From: Cycas panzhihuaensis
Taxonomy: Eukaryota; Cycadophyta
Assembly (NCBI GenBank): GCA_023213395.1
Contig: CM041465.1
Coordinates: 106,647,741 to 106,711,740 of the forward strand
DNA length: 64,000 nucleotides
Reading direction: 5' to 3'
This document shows, piece after piece, positions 45,364 through 57,280 of this stretch. The notes under the pieces are model-generated. The model saw only the letters and a program-made list of their open reading frames with translations, was not told the DNA's origin and searched no databases. The stretch's first letter is position 1; the number at the start of each line of letters is the position of its first letter. Made by a program: the position numbers and the translations under genes.

Positions 45364-47653
45364 GCAATACAAGTACATTCCTTACATTTAGCTTGTTACA
45401 ATTTTCTTTCTAGGAAGCAAATAATGTTTTCTTCTTTTTTATTCACTTCCCCCCTCCCCTTTTATTTTCTCATTTAAGTTCAATCTCTAGTTCCTTAAAT
45501 GTTGGGCGCACGGTGGCCTTAGCTTGCATGCTAAATATAGCCTCTTATTAAATTTGTTTCTAGTATCCTTCTAGGGTCATTTTCTCATCAAATTGTGTTA
45601 ATGGTAATTAGATTGCAATGTTGTGATATAACAATATGACTTTTAGAACCATACCCAACGAGAAATGCCCAAGGGTGAAGGTGTGGTAGATTTTGGCAAG
45701 GGAGTGATATATCCCAAATAAGAGCAAAAGTTATAAATTATATGTGTGTTGAGAGCTCATTGTGAGAGGATGAACATTTAAGCCATGCAATTTCTTGGTT
45801 AGTAAAGCAAAATTGGAATCAAAATTTATGGGTTTCATGTCTCAGTGCATGCAAATAGTTGGAATTATGCATGCTAAGGAGATGAATTGCTAGCAATCAC
45901 ATGAAGGAGCGCACACATTGATGCATCTAAAAGGGCTATGCACAAGCAATGTACATGTGAATTATTATTGTAGCCCTACAAGGGAATTCCACATGTTCTA
46001 TGGACAATGTCCAACGAAAGCTGTCATCACTTGTAACAGGGATAATTTTTAAGCCCCTTAACATAACTCTTGGCTCTCACTTCACTAGGTGTCTCTTCAC
46101 TTCATGTTAACATGATCTTCATGTGACCTCTACATGTAATATTTAAGAAGGGAGGTGGGACTAGAAGGCAAATAGGGCAAATGGATTCCCTCATGTTTGC
46201 TTCCATAGGTGAGCTTGTGAGAAGAACTACACCAAACTAGGCCTAGAGGAGCACTATTATTTGTGTGTGCTAAAAGAGCTCCAATATAGCTATTGTTTGT
46301 ATGTGTCTATTGACAAAAAATTTCAACCAATAGAAGGCTATTGTTTGTATGCAGTTAGTAATATGTGCAACAATTATCCAATGTAAAAGTCATTGTCTAC
46401 ACACAACTACTACAATATGGACGTAGTGGAAAGTGCCATTACAGTGAGATTGTTATCAAGATGGGATAGCCTTCAGTTGCAGTTTGGAAACAGATCAGTG
46501 GTTGTTAAAACAGTCTCATCCTAGCTCTCTGCAGTGTTATTATTTAGCTCAGATTGGTTATTAGTTCCCTTCTTGTTCATGATTAGACACTTTTTATGAA
46601 ATTTCTCTCTCATTGTCTTTCTTTGGCATCTGCTCAGATGAAACTATCACTATAGATTTATGTACAGGTATGAATCTACTCATTGAAGACTCGTATCGAG
46701 ATGTGCAATTGAGCTAAACCAATGCAAACTTTTATCTTCTTGTTTTGCACTCTTTATAGTTTACTCTGCAGTATAGCATGGTAGAATTGATAAAGTGATA
46801 TGTGCATCCATACAGCTGTTTATTCAAAATTAAACAGTATAAAATTTTGATTTGCAGTCATAAAAACTTAGTTTGGGTCTTTATTCCTGAGGGTTGTAAC
46901 AATACGTGACTGCTTCGCATATAGTAAGTATTGTTCACACTCTATATGAGCCCTACATCTTCATGCATGGCAGTAAGCCTCTACTGGGTAGATGCATTTT
47001 GTATCTTTTGCCACACCTAATGTCATATGACTTAACCCCTATCAGGATTTGTAGGGGTGAACATTGTGGAGAGAGATAAACCACTAGGTTTGAAAGCCCT
47101 CTGTTTATCTCCATGTCATTTTTCCATAGATCACCCTAAACAAGTGGCTTCATATTTGCCTCTCCTCCATTTCTGAGGCATATATGCGTACAGAATTGTA
47201 GGCCTCAGCCTTTATATCTATCTGTTCCTGCCTAATGCAATTTCCTGGATGTATACATATCATGCACCCATAGAAAACAAAAGAGAAAAAATAAAATGCC
47301 ATCTAGAAAATTTGATATTTTATAAGTCAAATGAAACTAGAAAAATGGATGCAAAACATACAAAAGACGTATAGTACAAATGTGTTTGGTTAAACCTTCA
47401 TTCCAAACAGTCAATGAAAGTGCATACATTTTCACAAACTCTTTGCATGTGAAGAAGTCATATGTAGACTATTTTTTCTGTCACCAAAGCAATATAACAA
47501 GTAGAACCAGTACCCAACGGAATACCATATGGTTCAAATATCAAACAAACAAGTAAGTACAGTGCTCTTGACAACTTCTCCTACATTCAAACGTTTATCA
47601 TCTCCTTTCCTCGCAAACTAGCTAAATATCATTTATATGCCAACAGTACACAC
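45364..47653 (-). other. Host DNA, probably intron of the CHUP1-type gene
   Basis: This lies downstream (in gene sense) of the second exon. I found no sequence resembling the next CHUP1 exon (expected to start IKLSSVQLA or similar). No TE boundary was seen except the duplication of F at 45364-45368. If the gene is intact, its next exon lies left of F or outside the window. Confidence 0.5.
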
Positions 47654-47765
47654 CTTGCCCACAACGCCAGAATCAAGCAGCCAATCAGTGGGAATATTGA
47701 ACTCTTTATATCGAGCAATGGCCATATCTCGTGTGCGTAGAAGTGCATAAACACTTTGCTCGACT
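47654..47765 (-). CDS. CHUP1: CHUP1-family protein, internal exon (112 bp)
   Basis: On the minus strand an acceptor TTTTACAG precedes the exon and a donor GTGTGT follows AAG at 47654. The exon reads VEQSVYALLRTRDMAIARYK and then EFNIPTDWLLDSGVVGK, with no stop. This matches the C-terminal conserved part of CHUP1 (chloroplast unusual positioning 1), a plant protein of the chloroplast outer envelope that binds actin and drives chloroplast movement. Phase: the first base completes the Lys codon split from the upstream exon. The phase agrees with the exon at 48022-48203, 256 bp away. Other CHUP1-like plant proteins share this domain, so the exact paralogue is open. Confidence 0.92.
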
Positions 47766-48021
47766 CTGTAAAATCAAGTAAAAACTAGGTAACCACAATA
47801 AAATCCCAAGGGATTTGATGATATCAAGAAATGCCATAAGAAATAGCCTTCCCACCAGCCATGAACTCACATTATTTTAGGCACACTCTGGACCTACCAA
47901 ATTCTTGATTCATTCAAATAGAAAGAAACCATAAAGCATTTACAAAGGTTAGTTTGGTTCCATTTTCCTCTGCTCCACAAACTTTTAGTAATGCCAAATC
48001 AACTACCACCTACAAACTTAC

Positions 48022-48203
48022 TTTTCAAGCAAAGAATACATCCTTTTCAGTGCAGCATCACAGGAAAGTTTTGGATCATCAACAAATGAAGAAACTTCTG
48101 ACTCCAATTTCTTCACATCCTGGTATTCAAATGCTGCTTCCCTCAAGGCATCAGCTTTACCCTCAGGCCAGTCAAAGTGTTTAAGAACTGCACGCTCATC
48201 AAC
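48022..48203 (-). CDS. CHUP1: CHUP1-family protein, internal exon (182 bp)
   Basis: The minus-strand acceptor TGTTTTTTCTAG precedes GTTGATGAG, and the donor GTAAGT follows at 48021-48016. Open throughout, it reads VDERAVLKHFDWPEGKADAL, then REAAFEYQDVKKLESEV and SSFVDDPKLSC ... LKRMYSLLEK. This is the signature C-terminal block of CHUP1. The exon ends in phase 2, and the next exon supplies the third base. It is the only sequence in the window under clear protein constraint from a host gene. Upstream exons (expected to end in WLDEELSFL-like text) are not in 48204-49267, so they must lie beyond the nested elements M/N/O/G/E. Confidence 0.94.
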
Positions 48204-49267
48204 CTAGAAAAAACAGTTACAAATTTAGAAAAAAATTGCGCTGAGAACATACTTACTTCAATGAGGCTGCAAAGATAAACGTATTACAAAAACCCACTAC
48301 CGTACCATGTGAGAATAGGTTCACATCCATCAAGAGCTATTGTAAATAGCAAAATGGTAATTGCCTTAAATATGTTCACAAGTCTGTATTCCCTTCAAAT
48401 AATGTAGCATGTAATGTAAAATGTTGGAAAATACAAAATAGACATAACAATCAAGACACAGGAAAATTGTATATGAACCAGAAAATAATTTCAAACACAT
48501 TCTTTCACCAGAGAGATTTTTTGAATTTCAATATTGCATTCAGCTAGTCCCTTTCTCCTTTATGTCCCACTCAAGTTTCAACCCTCCTATATTCACAGGA
48601 CACTCAGGTTCACAATTTCCATAGTGAGGTTGTAGATGCTACTGTTTTGTCAAATATTAGCTGTGAAATTCTAACATTTGCAAAGATAGTTCAGAACTTG
48701 ACACTAATCAGGCTTAGTTTATTGACCACAAAGGCACCCACATTGCTCAACAGCAATTAATAACAGCCAAACCATCATGACACATAAATAATTGGCCAAC
48801 CCTCAATTTGTTGTTGAATGTGTTTCACCTTCCCAAAGCAAGCTGCTGTCCTTAGGAGTACAAAAAGTGCAAAAACTCCCCAAAGGAATATACTTCTAAA
48901 ACTCAGGCTCTATCCCCTTAGTCATCTACAACTCTCTTAGAAGAGCCTTTTAAAGGTAAGTGTTTATTGCCTTCTTGCTGCTCTGCTGCACCCTTCTAAC
49001 AGATTGTAGAGCATGAACTTATCTTTAACACATGGGAAGTAAAACCAGCAGATCCTTCCAGGAAAACTAACCTTAATGAAGTGTATAATCAAGCAGGATG
49101 GGATCTCATGATGAAGATTCTATTGTGGCCCCATAGCTGAGATTTAGATAAGCATGACTAGGGCTCCCCCCTTCCAATGACTCAATTAAACAGACTGCAC
49201 TTCCAACTCAAGAATGGCAATCACTAGATGGTTGCTCCGAATAGGAGATGGTAACATTTTTACCAAT
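48204..49267 (-). other. Host intron upstream of the CHUP1 exons
   Basis: Ends with a pyrimidine-rich acceptor (48204-48220 region). No further exon was recognised. The LTR of M begins at 49268, so the intron has taken up a large nest of retrotransposons. Confidence 0.6.
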
Positions 49268-49479
49268 TGAAAGAATTTCGGAGCAAAAAAAGAGAAATGA
49301 TCTTTATTCTATGATGATTCAAGAGTAGCATAGCACGACAAGTATTTAAAGAGAATATAACATGAGCATGAGTGGCAAATGTCAAACATGTATGACCCTT
49401 GTAACAACTTTGTAATTTTTTGCATTTTAAGTTCCAACATTACTAATATTACAACTAAGAGTAAACATTATTTCTAACA
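49268..49479 (-). repeat. 3' LTR of element M (about 212 bp)
   Basis: Minus-strand start TGTTAGAAATAATGTTTACTC after the tract ATTATGGGGTGA. Its first 17 bases equal the start of the G LTR. The outer end (TGAAAGAATTTC on the plus strand) is chosen by the TG rule. Confidence 0.65.
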
Positions 49480-49499
49480 TCACCCCATAATGTTTACTC

Positions 49500-52140
49500 T
49501 TTTTCCCTCAATCCAATCTTCTTTCTAAAATACTAGAACTTATCCTTTCCTAGTGGTTTGGTGAAGATGTTTGCCGACTCCTCTTCATTGGAACAATAGA
49601 CTAGCTCTATCTCCTTGATTTAGGCTTTTTCCTAAATGAAGTGATGGTGGACTTCTATATATTTGGATCTGGCATGAAAAACTGAACTCTCACTCAATTT
49701 TATTGCACTTTGATTATCATAGAAGATCGGAGTGGGCTATTGTTGAGTGTACCTAAGTTCTTCCAATAGCTTCCTAAGCCAAATTGCTTCACAGTTGGTG
49801 CTAGTTGCTACTTTATATTCAACTTCAGTAGATGATAGTGCCATTGTCTATTGTTTTTTTTACTGCTCCGAAAAATTATGCCTAAACCAAAGGCTAAAGC
49901 AATAACTAGAGGTGGATTTTTCTATCGTTCGCTTCTCTTTTCCAATCTGAATCTATGAAGCCTATTAGTTCAAGCTTCTAGTTCCTTGAATATTCTATGC
50001 CAAGCTTAATTGTTCCTTTGATGTATCTCAGAATTCCTTTTGCAGCCTACCAATGAGAATCCTCAAGTGTTGCCATGAATCGGTAAATTAATCCTACTAC
50101 AAAGGCAAGGTCTAATTGAGTGATAGTCAAGTATATTAAATTACCCAGTAATTTCCTGTACAAAGTTGCATCCACTAGTTTTCTTCCATTAGCAATAATT
50201 TTATTCCCGATTTCTATTGGAGTAGTTGTTGGTTTGCATTCAAACATGTTGAATTCTTATAGAATTCTTTTTGCATACTTTGTTTGAGATAAGAATATGC
50301 TTGTTGCCCTTTGGTCAACTTCCACTCCCAAGTAGTAGAGCAAAAGTGCCATGTCTACCATTTCAAAAGAACCACTCAACATCCTTGTGGTAGATCAGAT
50401 GTTTTCCTCATCACTTCTAGTGAAAACGAGATTGTTTACATACAATACAAGTATGGTAATTAGATCACCCCTACCTTGTTTGATGTATAGGCTAGGACCG
50501 AAGCTACTTCTAATAAATCCCTCTCGCTTGAGATGAAGATCAATATTCTCATTCCATGACCAAGGAGCTTGTTTCAATTCATGCGATGCCTTCTTAAGTT
50601 TGCAAACAAGATGCCCTTGCCCCTTCTTCAGCATAATTGGAGGTTTGTTCCATGCATACTTCTTCTGTAAGTTCTCCATTCAAGGAGGCACTTTTTACAT
50701 CCATCTACTACACTTTCCATCCCTATTAAGCTACTAATGCCAAGATTGTCCAAATGTTGATCATCTTTGCAACTAGGGAAAAGGTTTCTTCATAGTCTAT
50801 TTCCTTGGTCCAAGTGAAGCCTTTGGCTACCAGTCAGGCTTTATACTTTTTGATGGATCCATCTGATTTCTCTTTGATCTTGAACACCCATTTGCAACTT
50901 ATAATTGGGTTGCTTTCTAGAGCTTGAATTAGTTCCCAGCTATTATTTTTATGAATGGCTTATAGCTCTTCTTCCATGGCCTCTAACCATTTCTTATACA
51001 TTTTGCCTCTTCATAAGTTTGAGGCTCAAAATTGCAAAGTAACGCTTGTTGGGGCTTGTTTTTTTTTCTGTTATGTCTTCTCCCAATTCTCATTTCTTCA
51101 CTATTATATATACCAAAATCTTGCATTGTTTTTAGGTACCATTTTGGCATCCTTTTGGTGGGTGTTGCTTGTCCTAATGCCCCTTCTTTGTTACATCCTC
51201 CTGTAAGCTTTTCTTCTTCTGTGGATGGTCCTCCCTCATCAAGACTCTCTATGACTTCAAGAGATTAAGAGGATTCCAAATCTAGACATTGAGAATTTAG
51301 GTCTTCTTAAACCTTTCCTATGGTAAAAGGTGTTTCCACCAATTTTCCTGAAAGTGACTTACCAAAGAATACATCTCTACTTGTAATTATTTTATTCGTT
51401 CTAGGATCCATGCATCTATAAGCTTTTGATTTCTCACAATACCCCACAAAAATGCATTTTATACTTTTATCATCTAATTTCTTCTGTTTTTCTTTTGATA
51501 TATGAACATAGATTGTACTGTCAAAAATTCTTAAGTATTTTATATCTAGTTTCTTACCGAACCAAGCTTCTTCAGGTGTTACTCCTTACACTGCCTTTGC
51601 TGGATACTTGTTTAAAAGATAAACATGTTCATAGCTTCTACGCAATAGATATTACACACATGTATGCCTTTCAATATGCTCCTAACCATTTCAGTGATGG
51701 TCCTATTCTTGCGATCAACAACTTCATTCGATTAGGGAGTGTGGGCTATAGTGAGAAACCTCTTTATCCTATGTGCTTTGTAATATTTGTGAAAATCATT
51801 GAAGGTGAACTCTCCCCCATTGCCAGTTCTTAAAATTTTTATCTTCTTTTCACTCTCTTTTTTACCCGAGCTCTAAAGGCTTTAAAGACATCAGAAGCAT
51901 CAAAGTTTTCTTTCATAAAATCAACCCAATTCTTTCTTGAATAATCATCTCTGAAGGTTAGATAATACTTGGCTCCTATAGCTAAGAGAGCTGTTACTAA
52001 TCTACATGTCATTGTGAATTAATTCCAACTTGATTGTGATCTCTAGAAATGCTTTTGCAATTTCGTTCTTTGTTGTTTCCCCAGCATACAACTTTCACAA
52101 ACTATTTTATTTGCTAAAATTTTGGGTAAACAATTCACCA
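49500..52140 (-). pseudogene. Integrase, RT and RNase H of element M
   Basis: Integrase runs from about 52110 to 51250, with GKQQRTKLQ, then the core (ILRTGNGGEF, HTPQSNEVVDRKNRT) around 51840-51700. RT occupies 51000-50240: ORF 50679-50395 has ELKQAPWSWNENID and the catalytic motif decayed to YVNN. ORF 50247-50047 has LYRKLLGNLIYLTITQLDLAF. RNase H follows to about 49520. The fragment is rich in stops (for example 51835, 51590 and 50260). It belongs to a family different from H and F. Confidence 0.85.
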
Positions 52141-52183
52141 CATTCAAGTTTTCGAATAAAATAAAATTCTCATAAGACAAATG

Positions 52184-52652
52184 TGAGAGAAAACAAATTT
52201 CGTATTCCCTCTACCAAGATCTAAATCACAGAAAATAGATAATCATAAGCACATAAGCATGATCAAAGCACAAGTAAATGATGGAGCAGAAATTAAGTTC
52301 AAACCCCAAAACAACTTCTCATTAACATAAAAATCAACCTACAAAGCATGCAACCTCTCCAAGAATTCATGTACAATTGCCAAGAGAGGGTCTCAATATA
52401 TAGACAATACAAAGTTCATGCATGGTAGACAAGTGGCACATATGCATGAGAGACTGCATGGTGCCCAAGTGCCACACATGCTTACATTGGAGAAAGTGGG
52501 CTTTTAAACCCTTAACTAGAATTTACAACTTTATGTCACAATTTAAAGTACATTTACACTTTATAACATTATGTTACTAAAGTGACTAACATTTACAACA
52601 TAATTAGAAAGTACATCAAGGTGAATTAATGAATAAACCATTAATTCTATCA
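52184..52652 (-). repeat. 3' LTR of element N (about 469 bp)
   Basis: Minus-strand start TGATAGAATTAATGG after the tract ATTAGGGGAGGG. It contains a TATA-like TCTATATATTGAG. The outer end may be 52182 or 52184. Confidence 0.7.
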
Positions 52653-53510
52653 CCCTCCCCTAATGATGAGTTCATAAATTTCAATACCGAGGCAATGCCA
52701 AAACTGCTCGAATTTGTCTCTACTAAGTGTTTTAGTGAAAATGTTAGCAACTTGTTCATCGGTTGGCATGTAGACAAGATCAATCTTACCATCTTGAACA
52801 TGTTCTCTAATAAAGTATGGTGTACCTCGATATATTTTGTCCTTGCATGGAAAATTGGATTCTTTTTCATCTTCAAGACACTTTGGTTGTCGCAGAAGAG
52901 TGGAGTGGCCTATGTCTATTCAAGACCAAGCTCGGCAAGAATCCTTCTGAGCCAGATAGCTTCTTTAGTTGCACTAACCGCAACTTTATACTCTACTTTC
53001 GTGGATGACAAGGTAATATAAAATTGCTTCTTGCAATTCTAGAAAACAATTGTTGAACCCAGGTTAAAACCATATCCTAAGGTCAATCTTCTGTTATTTC
53101 TGCATCGAATCCAATTTGCGTCTGTGAAACCTCCCAAAGAAGGATTGTCCACCTAGCAGTAGCCAATGCCAAATTGTAGCGAACCACAAAAGTATCTCAA
53201 AATTCGCTTAGTTGCATTCCAATGTGAAACCTTGGGTTGTGCCATAAACGTTGAACAAATCCCAACTGCATAAAATATGTCAGAGCGAATATGAGTCATG
53301 TAGATCAGACTCCCCACAAGTTGTCTATACAAGGTGGGATCGATAAGTTTACCATGCTCACTAATGTCCAACTTGAGTCCTGTCTCCATTGGGGTTGGTG
53401 AAGGTTGATAATCTTCCATCCTAAACTTCTATAATATCTCCCTTGCATATTTAGACAGGGTAAGGAAGATGTGGCCTGGTTGTTGACAAACTTCCATGCC
53501 AAGAAAATAA
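52653..53510 (-). pseudogene. RT end and RNase H of element N
   Basis: FLGMEVCQQPGHIFLT precedes a block (53419-53153) with MEDYQPSPTPMETGLKLDIS, LYRQLVGSLIYMTHIRSDIF and WNATKRILRYF. RNase H follows (53140-52670) with IFHARTKYIEVHH near its end. Stops lie at 53153, 53040 and 52760. This is the same part of pol as in other copia elements, and closest in style to C/F. Confidence 0.85.
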
Positions 53511-53725
53511 TGTAGCAAACGGAATATAAAACTCTCAATGGATGTGCTTGTCATTAATGAGAGAGAACCCTCTATAAATACAATACAATTTACATGAACC
53601 TTGGACATGGTTAAATGCATGTGCATCACTTGTCATAGGCAAAATGAAGAGGGAATGACACATAACCCTCATAAAAATACATTAGAGAAGTACTATAATG
53701 CCTAGATAAAACATTACTCTCAACA
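53511..53725 (-). repeat. 3' LTR of element O (215 bp)
   Basis: Minus-strand start TGTTGAGAGTAATG after the tract CATTAAGAGAGGG. Inside, the ATTAATGAGAGAGAACCCTC block parallels ATTAATGAGGGAGAGAGAAAC of H. Confidence 0.75.
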
Positions 53726-53769
53726 CCCTCTCTTAATGTTTTATCTATTTTATTCCAAGTTTGTCTCTA

Positions 53770-53774
53770 AAGAA
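53770..53774 (+). repeat. Left target-site duplication of G
   Basis: AAGAA, exactly repeated at 58439-58443. Confidence 0.93.
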
Positions 53775-54138
53775 TGTTTAGATTTTAACATGGAGAACAT
53801 TCAACCATAAGAACAATATCAACAGGCAGTGATCAACACAATATAATCAGAATGTATTAACATATCAAGAGCACCAAAGACTCAATGTGAGCCTTGATGA
53901 TGTGATGTCTTTACATACTACCTCAACCACCTTTATATACCAAAGAGGTGGGAGACTATTCAACACAAGTAATGCATGTGGGACAAATACCTTTGTCCTG
54001 ACCAATAGCATTACACCACTAACTTGACCAATAAACTTATATCCTTTTACATAGTATTTTAATGACCTTTTGACCCTAAGACTTAGGACTATCACTTATT
54101 ATCCTAGGACCCACATACATTAAACATTATTTCTAACA
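53775..54138 (-). repeat. 3' LTR of element G (364 bp)
   Basis: Minus-strand TGTTAGAAATAATG, preceded by the tract CATTAAGGGGAGG. It matches 58075-58438 except at three sites. Confidence 0.96.
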
Positions 54139-54260
54139 CCTCCCCTTAATGTTTAATGTTTGAAGTAAGGACAATTTGACATACATTGACACTTGACATG
54201 AATTTGAGATTATAGACATTAAAGACAACATGACAAAACTGACATGACTATCAACAGACT

Positions 54261-55439
54261 CTAATGTACTTTGTCTTCTTTGAATCTCCACCGCCTTGAT
54301 CTTGGAAAGGTCTTGAACATCATGTCTTGGGCTTGATCTTGGTCTTCAACCCTGTAGTGTCCTTTGAACTGACGATCTTCGGACTTTGCCTCTTTCAACT
54401 TCACACATAATTGAGAATCCTGTTTGCTTCTCCCTTCTTCAGTATGTGAGTGACCCAAGTAGATGTTAGCAATATCATCATTATCCAAATGCAGCAATGA
54501 GTTGTCAACTGTTAAGACATCATTATCTTCCCCCGAAGCAATGGACTTATTGAGATGAGATCCTGCAAATTGTATGATATATCCTGTTTTCTTCGTATCA
54601 CTCAAAAAGTTCCATGAACTAAGTATAATGAGAATTTCCATGATACTCACATGCGTATACTTCTTGATTATGGATATGCATACATGGAACATTATTTCAA
54701 TCTGATTGACTTTCATAGTCAGGTAACCTATCCAAAAGGTAATATGAATTCGATAAGCAAGATCCTGATGACATGATATCCTCCTTATGTTCCTTTGAAA
54801 ACAACTTTCTAGTGCCGCTCTAGGATATGCTATTATAATTTTGATCTTTTCAAAGATCAAAATGGAGAATGTAACTGAGTTGAGGGAGATCATGGATATT
54901 TTCCAATACATGCAAATCACTGTATGACTTGTCACCAATTGAATTCTTCCTATCAACTTGTCAACACAAACCAGGATAACATTATCCATACCTTTTATTA
55001 GGCAACTCATGTCTCCATGAACTATTACCGGCAAAGATTGATGCCTGAAATCTTCAACCTCCAGAGCTGGTTCCTTGATGAGACTTAAGGTATTTGATGG
55101 AGTCATGACTTTGTCATGCTGCTTTTCCCTTTTTTCTTTCCTCTTCAACTTCTTCCTTTGATTCTTTGCCCTTTTGATTCTCTGTTGCTGCATTTCTTCA
55201 GGTCCTTTTTCATTCACTTCTGTCAAAAGTTTCCAAGCATCCTCAGCTAAGTCCATATTCTGTAGAACCTAGATAATAAAGTGATAGGAAGAAGGGAGGT
55301 TGTCCTTATCAATGGCTGCAAGTATTACGTCAATAACAATTCTATTTTTCCTTTTGGAAATTTCCTCCCCTTCTGCATGAGGCATTTCAGTACCCATAAC
55401 TGTTTTCCAAAGTTTCTTCACTATGAACAGACTTTCCAT
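54261..55439 (-). CDS. Gag-like N-terminus plus ORF of unknown function in element G
   Basis: From the ATG at 55439 the text MESLFIVKKLWKTVMGTEMP and RIVIDVILAAIDKDNLPSS, preceded by LPKYIGTNFRFWKIK, matches the copia gag pre-domain and the start of UBN2. A TAG at 55271-55269 separates it from a 331-residue ORF (55256-54261) that starts MDLAEDAWKLLTEVNEKG, still gag-like, then turns into a very basic helix (KNQRKKLKRKEKREKQ). The remaining 270 residues have no motif I recognise, no zinc knuckle and no protease site. The length of the open frame in such AT-rich DNA suggests recent loss of constraint or new coding use. If the TAG is read through or spliced, the product would be about 390 residues. 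Confidence 0.6.
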
Positions 55440-56329
55440 CTTAATTTTCCAAAAACGAAAATTAGTTCCAATGTATTTGGGCAGAGGAAAACAAAGATCT
55501 GATAGGCAGTATTCATTTTTTCCGGTACAAAGACTATGATGTCACTCAGCTCCATAGTGTATGATCAAAAGTATCCACTTCAACTTGAAAATCAAATCAA
55601 CAAAAGAAGATTTAAACCTGAATACTATTCCAGCTCTCCTCACAATCTATGAATGTTACTGCCAAGACAACCATCATGGGGGGCAGTGCTCTCCTTCCAC
55701 GTTTTGTGTATACCTGTAAGCAACCAACTGACCAAAGATTGGAGTTTCCTATCAAGATTACTCTTCCAACGAGCTGCCAAAACTGTCAGGACTGTTACTT
55801 TACCAGCCAGTTTTTTTTTTCACACCACAGGGTTATAGCTGTAAAGAAGTTACAGCTGTCTTACAAAAAAGATGTTGTACCCTGCTGTATCTATTCTATT
55901 GCACCCTAAGCTTCTCTATAAACAGTTTGTTTGGTCTAATCGAGACAGAGCACTACCAGCTATGTCCTGAACTAGAGTTAACAGTTCAAAATTATAACAG
56001 GTTTTACGCCAAAACCAATATTTGATAATCACAAGTATCACAGCTAGGATATTCAGATTTTACCAACAGAGATCACATACCACGGAATAGTGCATAATTA
56101 ATGGTCTCAAATATGATATCATGCAAAGAGCTGTAACAGGCAGTGTCTTCACAAAGTCACACAACACATATGGTCAGAATTGAGGCAATGAAGACATGCA
56201 GTCATGAACAGACAGTACAATCTCCCTAGGAAGCTGTGTCTGAGAAGCAAACAGTCTTGAATACATGCGTATATTCTCATTTCTTCTTTCATGGAGGCAA
56301 TATCTATCTTAGCAAAAGCACTCAATTCC

Positions 56330-56452
56330 TGTGGGCGAGGCTTGAGCTTGTCAGCCTTCTCAGAGTCAATACTTTTTACATTTGACCTTGAACTTCACAA
56401 TATCCTTACTTCTCTTAATTTTCACTGATCGTGCATCCTTGCGGCATGCAAG
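56330..56452 (-). pseudogene. RPL38: Captured fragment of the ribosomal protein L38 (eL38) gene
   Basis: The minus strand reads [20 protein letters not shown] and then KCKKY, the core of eukaryotic L38, a small protein of the 60S ribosomal subunit. Right after this the frame shifts and about six codons are missing. DSEKADKLK follows in another frame, matching the end of L38. The first 16 codons of L38 are not present upstream. The fragment has the same orientation as element G. It is therefore a host gene piece taken up by the retrotransposon and now broken. Confidence 0.9.
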
Positions 56453-56992
56453 GGCTCTCTACAGAACTATCCCAAGGCGTCTCAAAGTGACTGTCCATAC
56501 TGTGGAGCCCTCAAGATCCAAGATTGTTGCAACCGCATATAAAACAACGAGGAAAAGACACGATGGGATTGTATGCCTCGCCCAGCAATAACCAGTTCTC
56601 CGACAGATTTATGTCAGATAACACCTATGGTACTTGGAAGGGCCATCACCAGTCATCAACAAGGGTTGTCACAGGTTTTCAAGGACCGTTCAGTCTTGTA
56701 ACAGTAAGTTGTTTCACAGAAGAAGTGGATTGTCCTATCTCTCCTACTGGGTCCAAATCCTTCAAGTCAGAAATATGGCACTGTAAGAATCCAGGTGTGA
56801 AGGATCTCTGCTTCTATTTTTTCATACTCATTTGAGCTGTGTTCTATCATTTTATATTCCTCTATAGTCGAGTCGTTACAGCAAATGATGAAAACCCTTT
56901 TTCTAAGACAGTCCTTAAAACACCTCTATCCACTTCTGTGTCTATTTCACATGGTTGCTATTTCTGCTGCCTGAGCTACCTCAATGGGCAAG

Positions 56993-57280
56993 TTATACTA
57001 CAATGATAAATTGTATCCTGCATACAGGAGAAGAAACGGCAGTTGTATGGGGTACACTAGCTTCAACACCACTGTTGTCTCCTACATCCTTTAGAGTGAC
57101 CACATTGGAGCAATTATCTGACTTCTCACTTAGAGGTTGTGGAACAGGTGTGCTTAAACCTGAACTTGTTCCACATGAACTCGATCCACTCGTGTTGTTG
57201 GAACACACAAAACCCTGGGTCTCTTCAACAGCCGGTCTAACTAGTGTCACTATTGAGGTTCTTAGAAGAGACGCAACCAA
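56993..57280 (-). other. Ser-rich coding-like segment in the leader of G
   Basis: The minus-strand frame reads GFVCSNNTSGSSSCGTSSG, then PQPLSEKSDNCSNVV and onward without a stop for 95 codons. The opposite strand is also open for 149 codons (56955-57404), so one of the two may be chance. Low A/T bias compared with its surroundings suggests captured gene DNA. Not identified. Confidence 0.35.

Larger units (their letters stand above)
49268..52183 (-). mobile_element. Element M: Ty1/copia retrotransposon, 3' part
   Basis: The 3' LTR (49268-49479), purine tract (complement of 49480-49490), RNase H, RT and most of integrase lie on the minus strand. At about 52183 the integrase is cut by the LTR of N. 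The missing 5' part (rest of integrase, protease, gag, 5' LTR) must lie beyond the right edge if N and its contents are a simple insertion. Confidence 0.85.
52184..53510 (-). mobile_element. Element N: Ty1/copia retrotransposon, 3' part
   Basis: The 3' LTR (52184-52652), purine tract, RNase H and RT end lie on the minus strand. RT is cut at 53510/53511 by the LTR of O, in the conserved HYFLGMEV region. N itself sits in the integrase of M. Its 5' part must be right of the window. Confidence 0.85.

Noticed and set aside
45364-47653. Next CHUP1 exon
   Set aside because: No minus-strand text with the expected IKLSSVQLA-like start, nor convincing open stretch with acceptor and donor, was found.
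54261-54600. Possible RNase H or RT end in the last part of the G ORF
   Set aside because: No YVDD, STEAEYK, FTKP or similar motif in any frame. The only element-like text is at the gag start.
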